A stretch of 64,000 nt of DNA, taken from Alteribacillus iranensis. GTDB lineage: Bacteria > Bacillota > Bacilli > Bacillales > Marinococcaceae. Every line of letters begins with the position of its first letter. Within the stretch, counting starts at the first letter, position 1. The notes beneath the pieces are model-generated. The model was not told the DNA's origin. It saw only the letters and a program-made list of their open reading frames with translations, and made no database searches. This document shows, one piece after another, positions 54,007 through 63,938 of the stretch. Where the stretch lies: the NCBI RefSeq assembly GCF_900113025.1, contig NZ_FONT01000003.1:292394-356393 (forward strand). Reading direction: 5' to 3'. The translations under genes were made by a program, and so were the position numbers.

Positions 54007-54516
54007 TTATTTTCCGTGATGGTGATGATGATGACGTTTTTTATCGATATCTCCAACAAGGTCCGGATCTAAGCATTGTACGGCGCAGAAGCAATTGAGA
54101 TCAACCTCAATGCATTCGCGAGTACGCTCCACTTCATCCACATCACATAATGAAGTAGGATCTACGCAACATTTATCAAATTCGATATCCATATCCGGCT
54201 CTAACAAAGACAGTGTGGCACAGCATTTATCTTCATCAATACTCTCTACCCGGAAGAACACGGTTTGAAAGCAATCTCTTGTGCCAATGCCGCCTGTAGC
54301 ATAGAAGTATTTCCCGTCTTTGCCTTGCAGCAAGAAAGGTACAGTGTCGCGTGCATCGCGGCGATTGTCTCTTCCTCTTGGACTTAGAAGGTCCGAGTAA
54401 CAGCTGTTGCTGCAGCCGTCATCTCTTCTTTCTACTTTATCTTGGGCTTTTTTGATGTTAGCCAGTGCATCGCACACGCAGCTCCCTGTATCGCAACCAT
54501 GTTTTTTGCAACCCAT
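54007..54516 (-). CDS. cotZ: Spore coat/crust protein CotZ (CotY/CotZ family)
   Basis: The 169-residue cysteine-rich protein has about 15 cysteines. The family landmarks are CVCDALANIKKAQ, CSNSCYSDLL, DTVPFLLQGKDGKYF, FFRVESIDEDKCCATLSLL and CIEVDLNCFCAVQCLDPDLV. It forms the disulfide-linked crust of the spore surface. It ends in a natural run of six histidines (HHHHHHGK). ATG at 54516 has AAAGGAG 9 nt upstream. In B. subtilis it is on the same strand as cotO; here they converge. Confidence 0.92.
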   Translation of the reverse strand: MGCKKHGCDTGSCVCDALANIKKAQDKVERRDDGCSNSCYSDLLSPRGRDNRRDARDTVPFLLQGKDGKYFYATGGIGTRDCFQTVFFRVESIDEDKCCATLSLLEPDMDIEFDKCCVDPTSLCDVDEVERTRECIEVDLNCFCAVQCLDPDLVGDIDKKRHHHHHHGK

Positions 54517-54687
54517 ATCTTTCACTCCTTTGTGATCTGTTCCTTATCATCATATATACAGAAACCTAAAAAGGTGTTACCTATACCGGGAAAAAAAGAG
54601 AATTGGGCGAATGTGCTATTTAGAGAAAAGAAAGGAGGATTAAAACATAGAAAAAAAGGGTAGTAATGAACAGGTGAGGTGAGAGAG

Positions 54688-54924
54688 ATGGGATATATTC
54701 CTCCGCACGTGAATGAGACAGCTTTAAAGTATGGGGAACGAATGCTTGAAAAAGGACCTGCGATCGAGCGGGTAGAACGAATACAACAATCTGTGATTCA
54801 ACGGATGAACCGGGGAGGAAAGAACCCATACAAACGGGAAGAAGAAACAGCGCTGATGAAGAAAAGAAGAAAGATCGAGCAACGACTGTATGGGAAAGGT
54901 CGCCAGTTTGACGCATGGACGTAG
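54688..54924 (+). CDS. Small basic protein, unknown
   Basis: The 78-residue protein starts MGYIPPHVNETALKYGERM. It is rich in Arg, Lys and Glu and looks helical (VERIQQSVIQRMNRGG, ALMKKRRKIEQRLYGKG). GAGGTG lies 6 nt before the ATG. No family is recognised. It lies between cotZ and yjcF. Confidence 0.6.
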   Translation: MGYIPPHVNETALKYGERMLEKGPAIERVERIQQSVIQRMNRGGKNPYKREEETALMKKRRKIEQRLYGKGRQFDAWT

Positions 54925-54981
54925 GGACGAGAGGACGAATGTCAGAGAGGGAACGAAAATCAGCGCCCCCGGCGGCTTTTG

Positions 54982-55422
54982 TTAAAGTCCGCCTTTGACA
55001 GGGAGCGCTTTTTTCATTTCAAAATGAGGAATACCGGCATCCATGAATTCATCCGATGTTACTTCATACTTCAATTTCTTGTAAAAAGGAACGGCTGTGT
55101 GCTGGGCGTTAAGTTTCATGGCGGAAGCCCCTTTTTCTAAAGCTTTTTGTTCCAGCGCTTCCATTAAGAGACGTCCCGCGCCCGATTGGCGGTGAGATGG
55201 AAGAACACAGACACGTTCCGCTTTTCCGTAGTCATCGACAAGACGCAAACGGGCAGCACCAACGGCTTGATCCTCGTCATATAAGACGAAATGGAACGCT
55301 TCTTGTTCCAGCTCGTCAATTTCTAATCCCGGTGGAACGTTCTGTTCTTCGACGAATACCTGTTGTCTCACTTGAAATGCTTCCTTCTGTTCCGGCTCAT
55401 TTCGTACTTCTCTTACTTTCAC
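54982..55422 (-). CDS. yjcF: GNAT acetyltransferase YjcF
   Basis: The 146-residue protein matches YjcF: AFQVRQQVFVEEQNVPPGLEIDELE, then the acetyl-CoA region VCVLPSHRQSGAGRLLMEAL and LNAQHTAVPFYKKLKYEV with DAGIPHFEM at the end. The substrate is unknown. A GTG start follows AAAGGGTG; the frame extends 22 codons upstream without support. yjcF also lies downstream of the cot cluster in B. subtilis. Confidence 0.88.
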   Translation of the reverse strand: MKVREVRNEPEQKEAFQVRQQVFVEEQNVPPGLEIDELEQEAFHFVLYDEDQAVGAARLRLVDDYGKAERVCVLPSHRQSGAGRLLMEALEQKALEKGASAMKLNAQHTAVPFYKKLKYEVTSDEFMDAGIPHFEMKKALPVKGGL

Positions 55423-55634
55423 TGAGAACACCCTTTCTCCATAGGATATAGGAAGGATCTCGCAACTAGGATACCGATATTTTACCATAAGGAGACCAGC
55501 TCGTGATCATCTATTCAGAATGAATGTCATGAACCAATCATTCTTTTCATTCTTACAACATTCCAAATAATAGGACAGAAATGAAACGAAATATCCTTGC
55601 ATATGATAGAATATAAGAAGAGGAGGAGTTCGTC

Positions 55635-56186
55635 ATGGAAAAACCTGTACCTAGTGATGTGGTGGAAGAAGCAGCGCGTAAAGCTTTGAAAAAACGCGGC
55701 GTGGAAGTAAAAGACATCGCTCAAATTGTCTATGACATGCAAGCACCATATGTCTCTAATTTAAGCATGGATGATTGTTATGAAAGCGCGGATGCGGTCC
55801 TGTGCAAGCGGGAAATTCAGCATGCGGTGCTCGTTGGAATCGAGTTAGACGTACTCGCTGAGAAAAAACAATTGTCCGAACCGTTACAGTCCCTCGTAGA
55901 AAGTGATGAAGGATTATTCGGGGTGGACGAAACGATTGCATTGGGCTCCGTGTTCGGCTTCGGAAGTATTGCCGTTACCACATTCGGTTATTTAGATAAA
56001 GAAAAGCACGGAGTCATCAAGGAGCTTGATACAAACAAAAAGGAAGTACACACCTTCTTAGACGATCTCGTAGCAAGTATCGCGTCTAGTGCCTCGGCCC
56101 GTCTTGCTCACCGTCTCAGAGATCGGGAAGAGCATCGGGATAAATCAAAAATAAAAGAACGAGAAGACGAAGAACTCATTGGCTGA
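55635..56186 (+). CDS. PgpA/YutG-like phosphatidylglycerophosphatase A family protein
   Basis: The 183-residue soluble protein has the PgpA-like core AALKKRGVEVKDIAQIVYDMQ, DDCYESADAVLCKREIQHAVLVGIELD and DETIALGSVFGFGSIAVTTFGYLDKEKHGVI, as in YutG. Unlike Gram-negative PgpA it has no membrane helix; the family's substrate in bacilli is not settled. The tail is highly charged. AAGAGGAGG precedes the ATG. Confidence 0.85.
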   Translation: MEKPVPSDVVEEAARKALKKRGVEVKDIAQIVYDMQAPYVSNLSMDDCYESADAVLCKREIQHAVLVGIELDVLAEKKQLSEPLQSLVESDEGLFGVDETIALGSVFGFGSIAVTTFGYLDKEKHGVIKELDTNKKEVHTFLDDLVASIASSASARLAHRLRDREEHRDKSKIKEREDEELIG

Positions 56187-56216
56187 TTGGCACACATGGG
56201 ATATAGGACGACAGAA

Positions 56217-56241
56217 AGGCTCCTTGTCAGAGGGGTCTTTT
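56217..56241 (+). terminator. Weak terminator
   Basis: AGGCTCC/GGGGTCT with two G-T pairs, followed by TTTTG. Confidence 0.4.
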
Positions 56242-56274
56242 GTATGGAAAGACAAGAAAGTATTCATGGAGTGA

Positions 56275-56382
56275 TGTCTAGCTTCAGGCGCCATCGGCTC
56301 GAGGTCGCTTCAACCCTTCTCCTGGCTGCTATACCTCCTCAGGCCCACACGACGTGGGTCAGTTCGACGTTGCGCTTTTCTT
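56275..56382. repeat. Dispersed intergenic repeat copy
   Basis: Begins TGTCTAGCTTCAGGCGCC, has an internal hairpin GGCCCAC/GTGGGTC at 56342-56360, and ends GCGCTTTTCTT. It shares both ends and the hairpin with the copy at 63938-64000. The remaining part of the gap to 56620 shows no gene. Confidence 0.75.
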
Positions 56383-56620
56383 GGTTAGAAAGAAAGTATA
56401 GATTTGGCGTTTTCGAAAGTTAGCTGCACGGCATAATGGCTACTAGCGGCTATACAGAAGCAAGACTCCGACAGTTCTTCCATCTTTGTGGCTATCATGC
56501 GTGCTCCTCATATAAAGTTTGGTTTTTGGATTCATGGCAACCGTAGCGACCACTTGCGAGTAAGGAGGAGAGTAAGATAAGATAAGAAAAAATGATACGA
56601 AAAGGAGTCGAGACAGGTTG

Positions 56621-56803
56621 ATGGCAGGAAAACCACGCTGGATTTATTGGAAGCAGACATTCCGCTCAAAGTTCCAGGCAGGCTGCCTGAAAGCAAAGTT
56701 AGAAGACAATTGGCATAACGGGTATGAAGTAGGACCGTTTGTTGAGATACGAAAATTAAAGACAAATAAATATGTCGTGCGCTATACATATGATGAATCG
56801 TAA
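56621..56803 (+). CDS. Small protein, unknown
   Basis: The 60-residue product MAGKPRWIYWKQTFRS... is rich in Lys, Trp and Tyr (PFVEIRKLKTNKYVVRYTY). AAAGGAG is 13 nt upstream of this ATG and 10 nt from a TTG just before it, so the start is unsure. No family is recognised. A terminator follows, which supports it as a gene. Confidence 0.5.
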   Translation: MAGKPRWIYWKQTFRSKFQAGCLKAKLEDNWHNGYEVGPFVEIRKLKTNKYVVRYTYDES

Positions 56804-56842
56804 TAACGATGGAGTCTCATTTAGCCACGCATGACCAATAAC

Positions 56843-56907
56843 AAGACCTGCCTCTGTTGAAATCTCCCTTTTATAAAGGGTGCATTTTATGTGAGGAGGT
56901 CTTTTTT
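56843..56907 (+). terminator. Two-stem terminator
   Basis: AAGACCTGCCTC pairs with GAGGAGGTCTT (one bulge) and is followed by six T; an inner CCCTTTATAAAGGG-like stem sits in the loop. Confidence 0.75.
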
Positions 56908-56954
56908 GAAAGAATGGAAGCCTCTTGTGAAAGCGCTGCGAAGTCTTGTAACTT

Positions 56955-56986
56955 AAAACACCCCCGGAAGAAATGTTCCGAGGGTG
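56955..56986 (-). terminator. fumC terminator
   Basis: On the minus strand an 11-bp stem CACCCTCGGAA/TTCCGGGGGTG with one mismatch and a 6-nt loop is followed by TTTTAAG. Confidence 0.75.
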
Positions 56987-56999
56987 AGTGAAAAACCAA

Positions 57000-58388
57000 T
57001 TATTCCTGTGGTTTTACCATTTTGGCTGGATCTACGATTTCATTAAACTGTTCTTCGGTCAAGAGGCCGCTCTCCAAGGCTGCTTCCTTGAGGGTCTGGC
57101 CTTTTTCGTGAGCTGTTTTTGCGATTTTTGCAGCATTTTCATAGCCGATATGCGGGTTAAGAGCTGTAACGAGCATAAGAGAATTGTTCAGATGCTCTGA
57201 AATCTTTTCTTTGTTCGGTTCAAGGCCAACCGCACATTTGTCATTAAACGAAATCATCGCTTCTGCAAGAAGATAAGAGGATTGCAGGAAGTTATAAATG
57301 ATCACTGGTTTAAATACGTTTAATTCAAAATTCCCTTGGCTTGCAGCAAACCCGATCGTGGCGTCATTTCCCATCACTTGGGAAGTAACCATAGTGAGCG
57401 CTTCGGACTGAGTAGGGTTCACTTTACCTGGCATAATGGAGCTGCCTGGCTCATTCGCTGGAATAATGATCTCGCTTAAACCAGAACGCGGACCGCTCGA
57501 AAGCCAGCGAACATCATTGGCAATTTTCATCAAGTCAGCCGCAAGTCCTTTTAAAGCACCATGGGCATAGTTGATTTCGTCATGACTTGTGAGCGCATGG
57601 AACTTATTCGGAGCAGAACGGAAAGTTTTTTGAGTAACCTTGCTGATTTCTTCTGCTACATAGTCACCGAATTTCGGATGGGCATTGATTCCGGTACCTA
57701 CGGCAGTACCGCCAATCGCCAAATCTTTTACATGATCAATGCTTTGTTTGATCATTTCTTCACTCTTTTCAAGCATACGATGCCATCCGCTGATTTCTTG
57801 TCCGAGTGTCAGAGGAGTCGCATCTTGCAAGTGAGTACGTCCAATTTTAATAATATCATCAAATTGTTCCTGTTTTTCTGCAAAAGTCTTTTTCAAGATG
57901 TCAATGGCAGGCAGGACATCGTTTTCTACTTTTTCCACCGCTGCGATGTGCATGGCTGTAGGGAACGTGTCATTGGAACTTTGTGAACGGTTGACATCAT
58001 CGTTTGGGTGAACGGTAAGATCCGAACCTTCTTGTTTTAAAATTTCTGTCGCACGGCGGGCCAGGACTTCGTTCATGTTCATATTGGATTGCGTACCGCT
58101 TCCTGTCTGCCATACAACGAGAGGGAAATGGTCGTCGAGTTCACCAGCTAGAACTTCATCTGCCGCTTTTACGATCGCGTCTGCTTTTTCTTGTTCGATG
58201 TTGTCGAGACGCTTGTTCGCAAGTGCGGTGGATCTTTTCAAGATAGCAAAGGCATGCACGACTTCCAAAGGCATTTTCTCTTTGCCGATTTTAAAGTTTT
58301 CCAAACTGCGTTGCGTTTGGGCTCCCCAATGTTTATCTGCGGGTACTTTCATTTCTCCGAGTGTGTCTTTTTCAATTCTGTAGTCCAT
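57000..58388 (-). CDS. fumC: Fumarate hydratase class II
   Basis: The 462-residue enzyme has the fumarase/aspartase signature [11 protein letters not shown] near residue 315, with [30 protein letters not shown] and [11 protein letters not shown]. It interconverts fumarate and malate in the citric acid cycle and needs no iron-sulfur cluster. ATG at 58388 lies 9 nt after AGGAGG; the longer frame is not supported. Single-gene unit with its own terminator. Confidence 0.95.
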   Translation of the reverse strand: MDYRIEKDTLGEMKVPADKHWGAQTQRSLENFKIGKEKMPLEVVHAFAILKRSTALANKRLDNIEQEKADAIVKAADEVLAGELDDHFPLVVWQTGSGTQSNMNMNEVLARRATEILKQEGSDLTVHPNDDVNRSQSSNDTFPTAMHIAAVEKVENDVLPAIDILKKTFAEKQEQFDDIIKIGRTHLQDATPLTLGQEISGWHRMLEKSEEMIKQSIDHVKDLAIGGTAVGTGINAHPKFGDYVAEEISKVTQKTFRSAPNKFHALTSHDEINYAHGALKGLAADLMKIANDVRWLSSGPRSGLSEIIIPANEPGSSIMPGKVNPTQSEALTMVTSQVMGNDATIGFAASQGNFELNVFKPVIIYNFLQSSYLLAEAMISFNDKCAVGLEPNKEKISEHLNNSLMLVTALNPHIGYENAAKIAKTAHEKGQTLKEAALESGLLTEEQFNEIVDPAKMVKPQE

Positions 58389-58531
58389 CTCCACTATTCC
58401 TCCTGCTATTATTTTTACTAGTGCTTTTCCTTCGCGAAGAAGAAGGAAGATAAAATCCCTCTTCATTATATCTCAAACCTGCTATGAATCCAAAGGGAGC
58501 TTTTCTTAAACTGTGTAGCGACTGTTTCTAC

Positions 58532-58562
58532 AAAAAAGCTGTCCGGCACATACCGAACAGCT
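58532..58562 (-). terminator. Catalase terminator
   Basis: On the minus strand AGCTGTTCGG/CCGGACAGCT with a 6-nt loop is followed by TTTTTTG, 16 nt after the catalase stop. Confidence 0.85.
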
Positions 58563-58578
58563 CACACTCTCTTGCCTA

Positions 58579-60225
58579 TTAATAAGGGTCAGATTTGTGA
58601 CTTTTATCTACCGCATCCTCGGCCGCTTCTTTGTCATCGATCGAACCTTGGGTAAAGCCAACCCACTTGGATTCACGCCCAGGTAGTTGGTCGTCTTTCA
58701 TTTCCTCCAACTCTTTCATTTTTTTCTCCATGCCTTCTTTTACACGGCGGCCATAATCTTTATCGGCCTTGGTGAAGTGATCGATCATCGCATCCTGGAT
58801 TCGCTTATCGCAAATGGCCAAGGCGTCTGAAAGATTTTTAATGAGTTCTTCGCGCTCCCATTCTTCAAAGTTTCGGTACGTTTCGCCGGCTTGTCCGTAG
58901 TTGTTTGGACGATCAATCGGCGCTGTCAAAGCCTCCGCATTATACGTTGGGCGATGGGGCTTCCGGTCTTTTTCGCTTGCTTCTTCTAAACCGCCTATCA
59001 TGGATGGTTCATAGTTGATATGCGGATTGCCTCCGGACTCATTTGGATCCCGGTGATCGAGCTGGCCGCGGTGCTGATTGGTACGCACTTTTGTTTTTGG
59101 TGCATTGACCGGCAGTTGGAGATAGTTCGAGCCTACACGGTAACGCTGGGTGTCCGAATAGGAAAATGTACGCCCGATAAGCATTTTATCATCGGAGAAG
59201 TCCATTCCATCGACAAGGACGCCGGTTCCAAACGACGCTTGTTCGATTTCTGCATGGAAATCTTTCGGATTCTGATCGAGTACCATGCGTCCGACCGGGA
59301 GCCATGGAAATTTATCTTCCGGCCACAGTTTTGTGTCGTCCAGAGGATCAAAGTCAAGCTCCGGATGATAGCCATCTTCCATGATTTGCACGTACAATTC
59401 CCACTCTGGATACTCTCCACGTTCAATCGCTTCATATAAATCTTGTGTCGCATGAGACACATTTTTAGCTTGAATGCGATTCGCTTCTTCTTGTGTTAAG
59501 TTGCGGATTCCCTGTTTCGGCTCCCAGTGGTACTTCACAAGTACTGCTTTCCCTTCTTCGTTCACCCATTTGTACGTATTTACACCGGAACCTTGCATAT
59601 GACGGTACGTAGCGGGGATGCCCCACGGGGAAAACAAGAAAGTGATCATATGTGTCGCTTCAGGGGAACGAGACACGAAATCAAACATTCGCTCTGGATT
59701 CGGTACGTTCGACGCCGGATCCGGTTTGAAGGCATGAATCATATCGGGGAATTTCATCGCATCGCGAACAAAAAATATTTTTAAGTTATTTCCAACAATA
59801 TCCCAGTTTCCGTCCTCCGTGTACATTTTTACGGCAAAGCCTCGTGGATCCCGTGCTGTTTCCGGAGAATCTTTTGCTCCCGCTACTGTAGAGAAACGAA
59901 CCATGAGGGGAGTCTTTTTTCCTTTGCCGGAAAAGACTTTGGCACGGGTATACTTTTCTATCGGTTCATCTCCGACTGTTCCATATGTTTCAAAATAACC
60001 AAATGCCCCGCTTCCACGAGCATGTACGACTCGTTCCGGTACTTCTTCACGGTCGAAGTGAGACATTTTTTCAAGAAAATGATAATTTTCCATTGTGGCT
60101 GGGCCGCGATTTCCAATCGTGCGCAAATTTTGGTTGTCTGTAACGGGGCGGCCTTGACGTGTCGTCAACTGTTCGCGTTTTACGTCGTCTTTTTTGTTCG
60201 ATCCATTGTTTTTGTTGTCAGCCAA
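58579..60225 (-). CDS. Heme catalase
   Basis: The 548-residue monofunctional catalase has the catalytic histidine in [15 protein letters not shown], the asparagine in [15 protein letters not shown], and the heme-ligand tyrosine in [15 protein letters not shown] Lys/Asn-rich N-terminal extension of about 40 residues and an acidic tail resemble the long Bacillus catalases such as KatX. It decomposes hydrogen peroxide. The start is TTG with AAGGAGG 8 nt upstream. The promoter looks SigB-dependent; no PerR box was found. Confidence 0.95.
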   Translation of the reverse strand: MADNKNNGSNKKDDVKREQLTTRQGRPVTDNQNLRTIGNRGPATMENYHFLEKMSHFDREEVPERVVHARGSGAFGYFETYGTVGDEPIEKYTRAKVFSGKGKKTPLMVRFSTVAGAKDSPETARDPRGFAVKMYTEDGNWDIVGNNLKIFFVRDAMKFPDMIHAFKPDPASNVPNPERMFDFVSRSPEATHMITFLFSPWGIPATYRHMQGSGVNTYKWVNEEGKAVLVKYHWEPKQGIRNLTQEEANRIQAKNVSHATQDLYEAIERGEYPEWELYVQIMEDGYHPELDFDPLDDTKLWPEDKFPWLPVGRMVLDQNPKDFHAEIEQASFGTGVLVDGMDFSDDKMLIGRTFSYSDTQRYRVGSNYLQLPVNAPKTKVRTNQHRGQLDHRDPNESGGNPHINYEPSMIGGLEEASEKDRKPHRPTYNAEALTAPIDRPNNYGQAGETYRNFEEWEREELIKNLSDALAICDKRIQDAMIDHFTKADKDYGRRVKEGMEKKMKELEEMKDDQLPGRESKWVGFTQGSIDDKEAAEDAVDKSHKSDPY

Positions 60226-60334
60226 ACAAAAAACCTCCTTGAACTATTTTTTACGTTGGCAGCTATTGCTTCTAATGTTAGGGAGAAACGTGTGGGCGTG
60301 GCGTGGCTCCAATAGGAACACACCTAGAGACACA

Positions 60335-60360
60335 GTACCCCGACTAACTGCTTACCAAAC
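60335..60360 (-). promoter_or_regulatory. SigB-type promoter for catalase
   Basis: On the minus strand GTTTGG, 14 nt, GGGTAC matches the SigB pattern GTTTAA-N12-15-GGGTAT. It would give a leader of about 100 nt. The rest of 60226-60678 holds no gene. Confidence 0.5.
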
Positions 60361-60678
60361 ATTAACAAACGATGAACATTTTTCATCCATCAGTGATATG
60401 CTTATTCGGTAGAGGTCAAAAACATACGAATATTTTTGGGCGAATATTTTGGGGACGTAGAAATGGGTGAAGAGGAAATGTGCAAAGTTGATTTGCAACG
60501 TCCCAGTCACCTGTTTAGAATTCATTGCTTGTGGTGTAGGTTCATTCCATAGGAAGACAACTGACAGGAAAGGAAAAACATAGATGGACAACGAAATGGT
60601 GAAAGGAATGGATGTTTTCCCATAGAATAGGAAAGCAAAAGCCAACGAAATGTTAGTGAACAGATGAGGGTGTTTCTT

Positions 60679-61560
60679 ATGGATCATAAAGTAGAGGAGT
60701 TTGTGAAGAAACTAGTGGATGAGACGGACGTGCAGAAGGAGGAACGGGATGGGTTATATAACAAGTGGCTGAATCAGGTGTATAGGATCCGCGACGAGTA
60801 CCTGAAACAAGGGAAATCGCTGGAAGACGCTACACATGACGCGATGGAGACGTTTGAAAAAGAAGGGAAGAGAAGGGAACGGCTGGCGCAGGCGATTCCT
60901 GTTCGGAAAGAATGGTTGGTACTTCTTGCGGGGGTAGGATTTCTCTTTACCATCGGACAGTATCTCTATGTGTTAATCGGGGAAAAAGTGGCGCTTTTTC
61001 ATTTGCTGAGTAATATCGTTGGGCATTCAGTGGTGCTATTCCTCGCCCTCTATCGCCCCTTTCTTCGCCAGCGGAAAATATGGCTCAGTCTGGCTCTTCT
61101 TTTCCATGTCCTGCTACTTATCGGAAATGCGGCTGTTCACCCGGCGGCTAGGGGAGACCACCCTTTGTGGTTCATTGGTTTTGGAGGGATGGTTCTCTTC
61201 AATGTGATTCTTCTTTATCGAACTGTATTGGCATATCCCAAGGACAGTCGAACGAAAACTCATCGGCGCATTCTTCATCTTGTTAATATTACTTTAGGTT
61301 TGATTACAGGAATACCGGCTGTGTTCGTTTATTGGTTCATGATAGCATTTGGTATGCCTGCACAGATTTTATTTTATTTTTTTGTTCCATTGATTGGCTG
61401 GATTCTTTTGTATATCGCACAAGTACTGCTCGCACGCCGTTACCCGAAAGCAGCGGTAAGTAGTCTCGCCTTAACGGTCATCATGCTTGGGCTTCTTTGG
61501 TGGCCGTGGCTGGCCGGTTATTTTCAATTAGAGATAGGGTTTGGCCCATTTCATGAGTGA
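60679..61560 (+). CDS. Membrane protein with HAAS-like N-terminus
   Basis: The 293-residue protein has a charged helical head (DHKVEEFVKKLVDETDVQKEER, then LNQVYRIRDEYLKQGKSLEDATHDAMETF) that resembles HAAS/permease-prefix domains. Seven or so membrane helices follow from residue 80. Function is unknown. GAGGGTG lies 6-8 nt before this ATG. It is followed after 13 nt by another single-helix protein, likely its operon partner. Confidence 0.7.
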   Translation: MDHKVEEFVKKLVDETDVQKEERDGLYNKWLNQVYRIRDEYLKQGKSLEDATHDAMETFEKEGKRRERLAQAIPVRKEWLVLLAGVGFLFTIGQYLYVLIGEKVALFHLLSNIVGHSVVLFLALYRPFLRQRKIWLSLALLFHVLLLIGNAAVHPAARGDHPLWFIGFGGMVLFNVILLYRTVLAYPKDSRTKTHRRILHLVNITLGLITGIPAVFVYWFMIAFGMPAQILFYFFVPLIGWILLYIAQVLLARRYPKAAVSSLALTVIMLGLLWWPWLAGYFQLEIGFGPFHE

Positions 61561-61573
61561 GAGGAGGGAGACG

Positions 61574-62650
61574 GTGAACAAAAAAGCGTTAATCCTTTTA
61601 TTTAGTATGATTGCGTTGGTAACAGGAGGACTAGTGACGGCAGGACTCATCGTAACATCCGAGGAAGAGGCGCGCCCTGTTTTCACCGGAGAATACAGTC
61701 TCGGTCCAAACGATGAGCTTGCTTATGTAATAGAGAGAAAAGGAGTTCACACTCTTTTCGCGCAAATGGGAGACGGTCACCCCGCGCCAGTATATCAAGC
61801 GGAGGAGGAGTGGGAAATCCATGCTCCTGTATTTACGGGGGAGACAGAAATCACATTCGTTGAAACTACAGGAGAGCCAAAGGAACCACCAGGGAAACAG
61901 GAGTTTCAACTCGTACATAGTGACGTAAAGACAGCAACGGTCGAAAACGGAGAAACAACGACAGTTCTTGACGCGCGAGGATACATTACCGAACTTCTTT
62001 ATGACGACGCAAAGGATCGTTTGATCGTCAACGGGGTCCATATGAGCACAGAAAAGAAACCAGAAGTAGGATTTATCCCGTATGAGTCCGCCCTGTATAT
62101 ATTGAGCCGGGACGGTGATGTGGAAAAAATTCGTTCTTTTGATGCTTACTCTCCAGGATCATTACAAATCACGAAAGAGGGTGAACATCTATTCATGATC
62201 CTGCCGGATGACTTTGAAGAGGTCACTCCTGAATCCATGTTTGAAGCGACTGAAAGAATATATGAAATGAAGATAGATGACCTGTCGGCTCTCCAAGTCG
62301 TTTCCAAGGAAGACAGTGACATTCCGATTAGTGAATTCGTTTTAGTGGGAGATGGCACCCAGATGCTGTATCAAACCATTATGAATTGGGGAGAGGGCGG
62401 GACATATCTGTATGACACCGTGTGGTTCGACCGTTCGACAAAGAAAGAGGGAAAGCGGCTTCACATCAATGAGGCGGTCATGAACGCCAAACTGAATGAA
62501 GAAGGGTCATGGCTGTATTACGTGAAAATGAGTCAAAAAGCAGACCAAACGAGACAGTACGGTCTCTACCGCTTTGATGTAACCGGGGAGAAAAAGGAAG
62601 AAAAACTGAACATAGAAGAGAGGATTCAAGAAGGAGAAGCCTCTTCGTAA
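61574..62650 (+). CDS. Membrane-anchored extracellular protein, unknown
   Basis: The 358-residue protein has one N-terminal helix (residues 4-26). An acidic, beta-rich extracellular part follows with repeated strand patterns (NDELAYVIERKGVHTLFAQ, YESALYILSRDGDVEKI, DGTQMLYQTIMNWGEGGTYLYD) that look like propeller blades. No family is recognised. The GTG start has GGAGGG 5 nt upstream. It is coupled to the preceding membrane protein. Confidence 0.7.
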   Translation: MNKKALILLFSMIALVTGGLVTAGLIVTSEEEARPVFTGEYSLGPNDELAYVIERKGVHTLFAQMGDGHPAPVYQAEEEWEIHAPVFTGETEITFVETTGEPKEPPGKQEFQLVHSDVKTATVENGETTTVLDARGYITELLYDDAKDRLIVNGVHMSTEKKPEVGFIPYESALYILSRDGDVEKIRSFDAYSPGSLQITKEGEHLFMILPDDFEEVTPESMFEATERIYEMKIDDLSALQVVSKEDSDIPISEFVLVGDGTQMLYQTIMNWGEGGTYLYDTVWFDRSTKKEGKRLHINEAVMNAKLNEEGSWLYYVKMSQKADQTRQYGLYRFDVTGEKKEEKLNIEERIQEGEASS

Positions 62651-62788
62651 CAGCGCAGGCACCACATGAACCTCATGCTTAACGGTCATAGGGGAATCGA
62701 GCGCAAAAGAAGCTCTCTAGACATGGCAGGAAGTGCTTTTTCTGATAAACTTGTGATAGGAAGTGAGAGAAGTGGAGGAGGAATGCTA

Positions 62789-63763
62789 GTGAAACCTTAT
62801 GTGTATCTAACTCGAAAAATGCCTCCAGCGATTGTCGAAAAGCTGGAAAGAGAGTGCCGCGTATCCATGTGGGAAAAGGAAGAAGAGCCGGTTCCCGCGG
62901 AAGTGCTTGCACGTGAAATAGAAAAAGCAGACGGGATTTATTGCACGGTATCAGATCCGATTCCAAGAGAGCTCATTGAAAAAGCAGCACGCTTGAAAAT
63001 CATTTCCACGATGGCAGTCGGCTACAATAACATTGATGTCGACGCAGCTGCAGAAAAAAACATTCTCGTCGCGCATACGCCAGGTGTGTTGACGGAAACG
63101 ACGGCTGATTTAACATTTGCTCTTTTAATGGCAGCCGCAAGAAGGCTCCCGGAAGGAATCGATACCATCCGGAATGACGAGTGGGGAGCATGGGTCCCGT
63201 TTTTCCTCACCGGACAGGACATTCATCACTCCCGACTCGGCATTATCGGGATGGGACGGATCGGGGAAGCCGTAGCACGGCGGGGAACCGGCTTTCGGAT
63301 GGATATTGTGTATCACAACCGCAGCCGGAAACCGGAGGCAGAACGAGACATAGGAGCGCGTTATGTCGAGCTCGATGAATTATTAGAAACCTCTGACTTT
63401 GTTTGTGTGACAGCCCCGTATACGAAAGAAACCCATCATATCATTGACAAGGATGCGTTACATAAAATGAAAGAATCCGCTATTCTGGTGAACAGTTCAC
63501 GAGGTGGAACAGTAGATGAAGATGCGCTGTATGATGCCTTGAAACATGGCAGCATCCGCGGAGCAGGGCTGGACGTCTTTGAAAACGAACCGATTCGTTC
63601 CGACCATCCTCTTTTGTCCCTGCCTAATGTGACGGCCCTTCCTCATATTGGCAGTGCCAGTGAAAAGACGAGGTGGAAAATGGCCCACATGGCTGCGGAT
63701 CATCTGCTTCAAGCCTTTCGAGGAGAAGAGCCGGATCACGTTGTAGTAAAGCCTTCATCATGA
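62789..63763 (+). CDS. D-2-hydroxyacid dehydrogenase (glyoxylate/hydroxypyruvate reductase-like)
   Basis: The 324-residue NAD(P)-dependent enzyme has the family motifs: VGYNNIDVDAAAEKNI, the nucleotide site LGIIGMGRIGEAVARR, LVNSSRGGTVDEDAL with the catalytic arginine upstream, and ALPHIGSASEKTR with the catalytic histidine. It reduces short 2-keto acids such as glyoxylate or hydroxypyruvate. The GTG start lies 7 nt after AGGAGG; the upstream frame lacks support. Confidence 0.92.
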   Translation: MKPYVYLTRKMPPAIVEKLERECRVSMWEKEEEPVPAEVLAREIEKADGIYCTVSDPIPRELIEKAARLKIISTMAVGYNNIDVDAAAEKNILVAHTPGVLTETTADLTFALLMAAARRLPEGIDTIRNDEWGAWVPFFLTGQDIHHSRLGIIGMGRIGEAVARRGTGFRMDIVYHNRSRKPEAERDIGARYVELDELLETSDFVCVTAPYTKETHHIIDKDALHKMKESAILVNSSRGGTVDEDALYDALKHGSIRGAGLDVFENEPIRSDHPLLSLPNVTALPHIGSASEKTRWKMAHMAADHLLQAFRGEEPDHVVVKPSS

Positions 63764-63771
63764 AAGAATCA

Positions 63772-63810
63772 CCGTTCACATCCTGTGCAAGTGCGGGCGC
63801 TTGCGCTTTT
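63772..63810 (+). terminator. Repeat-derived terminator
   Basis: CAC-ATCCT-GTG repeats the hairpin of the 31-bp units, and GTGCAAG pairs with CTTGCGC (63785-63806) before TTTT. It directly follows the dehydrogenase gene. Confidence 0.6.
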
Positions 63811-63813
63811 CTG

Positions 63814-63938
63814 ATTGTCTGGCTGCAGCGCCCACTCGCTTGAGGTTGCTTCAGGCAGCTGGCAGAAGCCAAAAAACGGCTGCTGCCAGTTGCCTTCCAG
63901 CACTTGTCACTCGTGAGCAGGCGCCTTTCGCTTTTCTA
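63814..63938. repeat. Dispersed intergenic repeat copy with long hairpin
   Basis: Starts ATTGTCTGGCTGCAGCGCC and ends GGCGCCTTTCGCTTTTCTA. It contains a long imperfect hairpin at 63854-63894 (CTGGCAG/CTGCCAG core). The right end matches 1-46. Confidence 0.75.

Noticed and set aside
54007-54030. Vector-derived His-tag contamination
   Set aside because: The histidine run is the in-frame end of a normal CotZ protein followed by GK and a genomic terminator. His-rich tails are known in this family.
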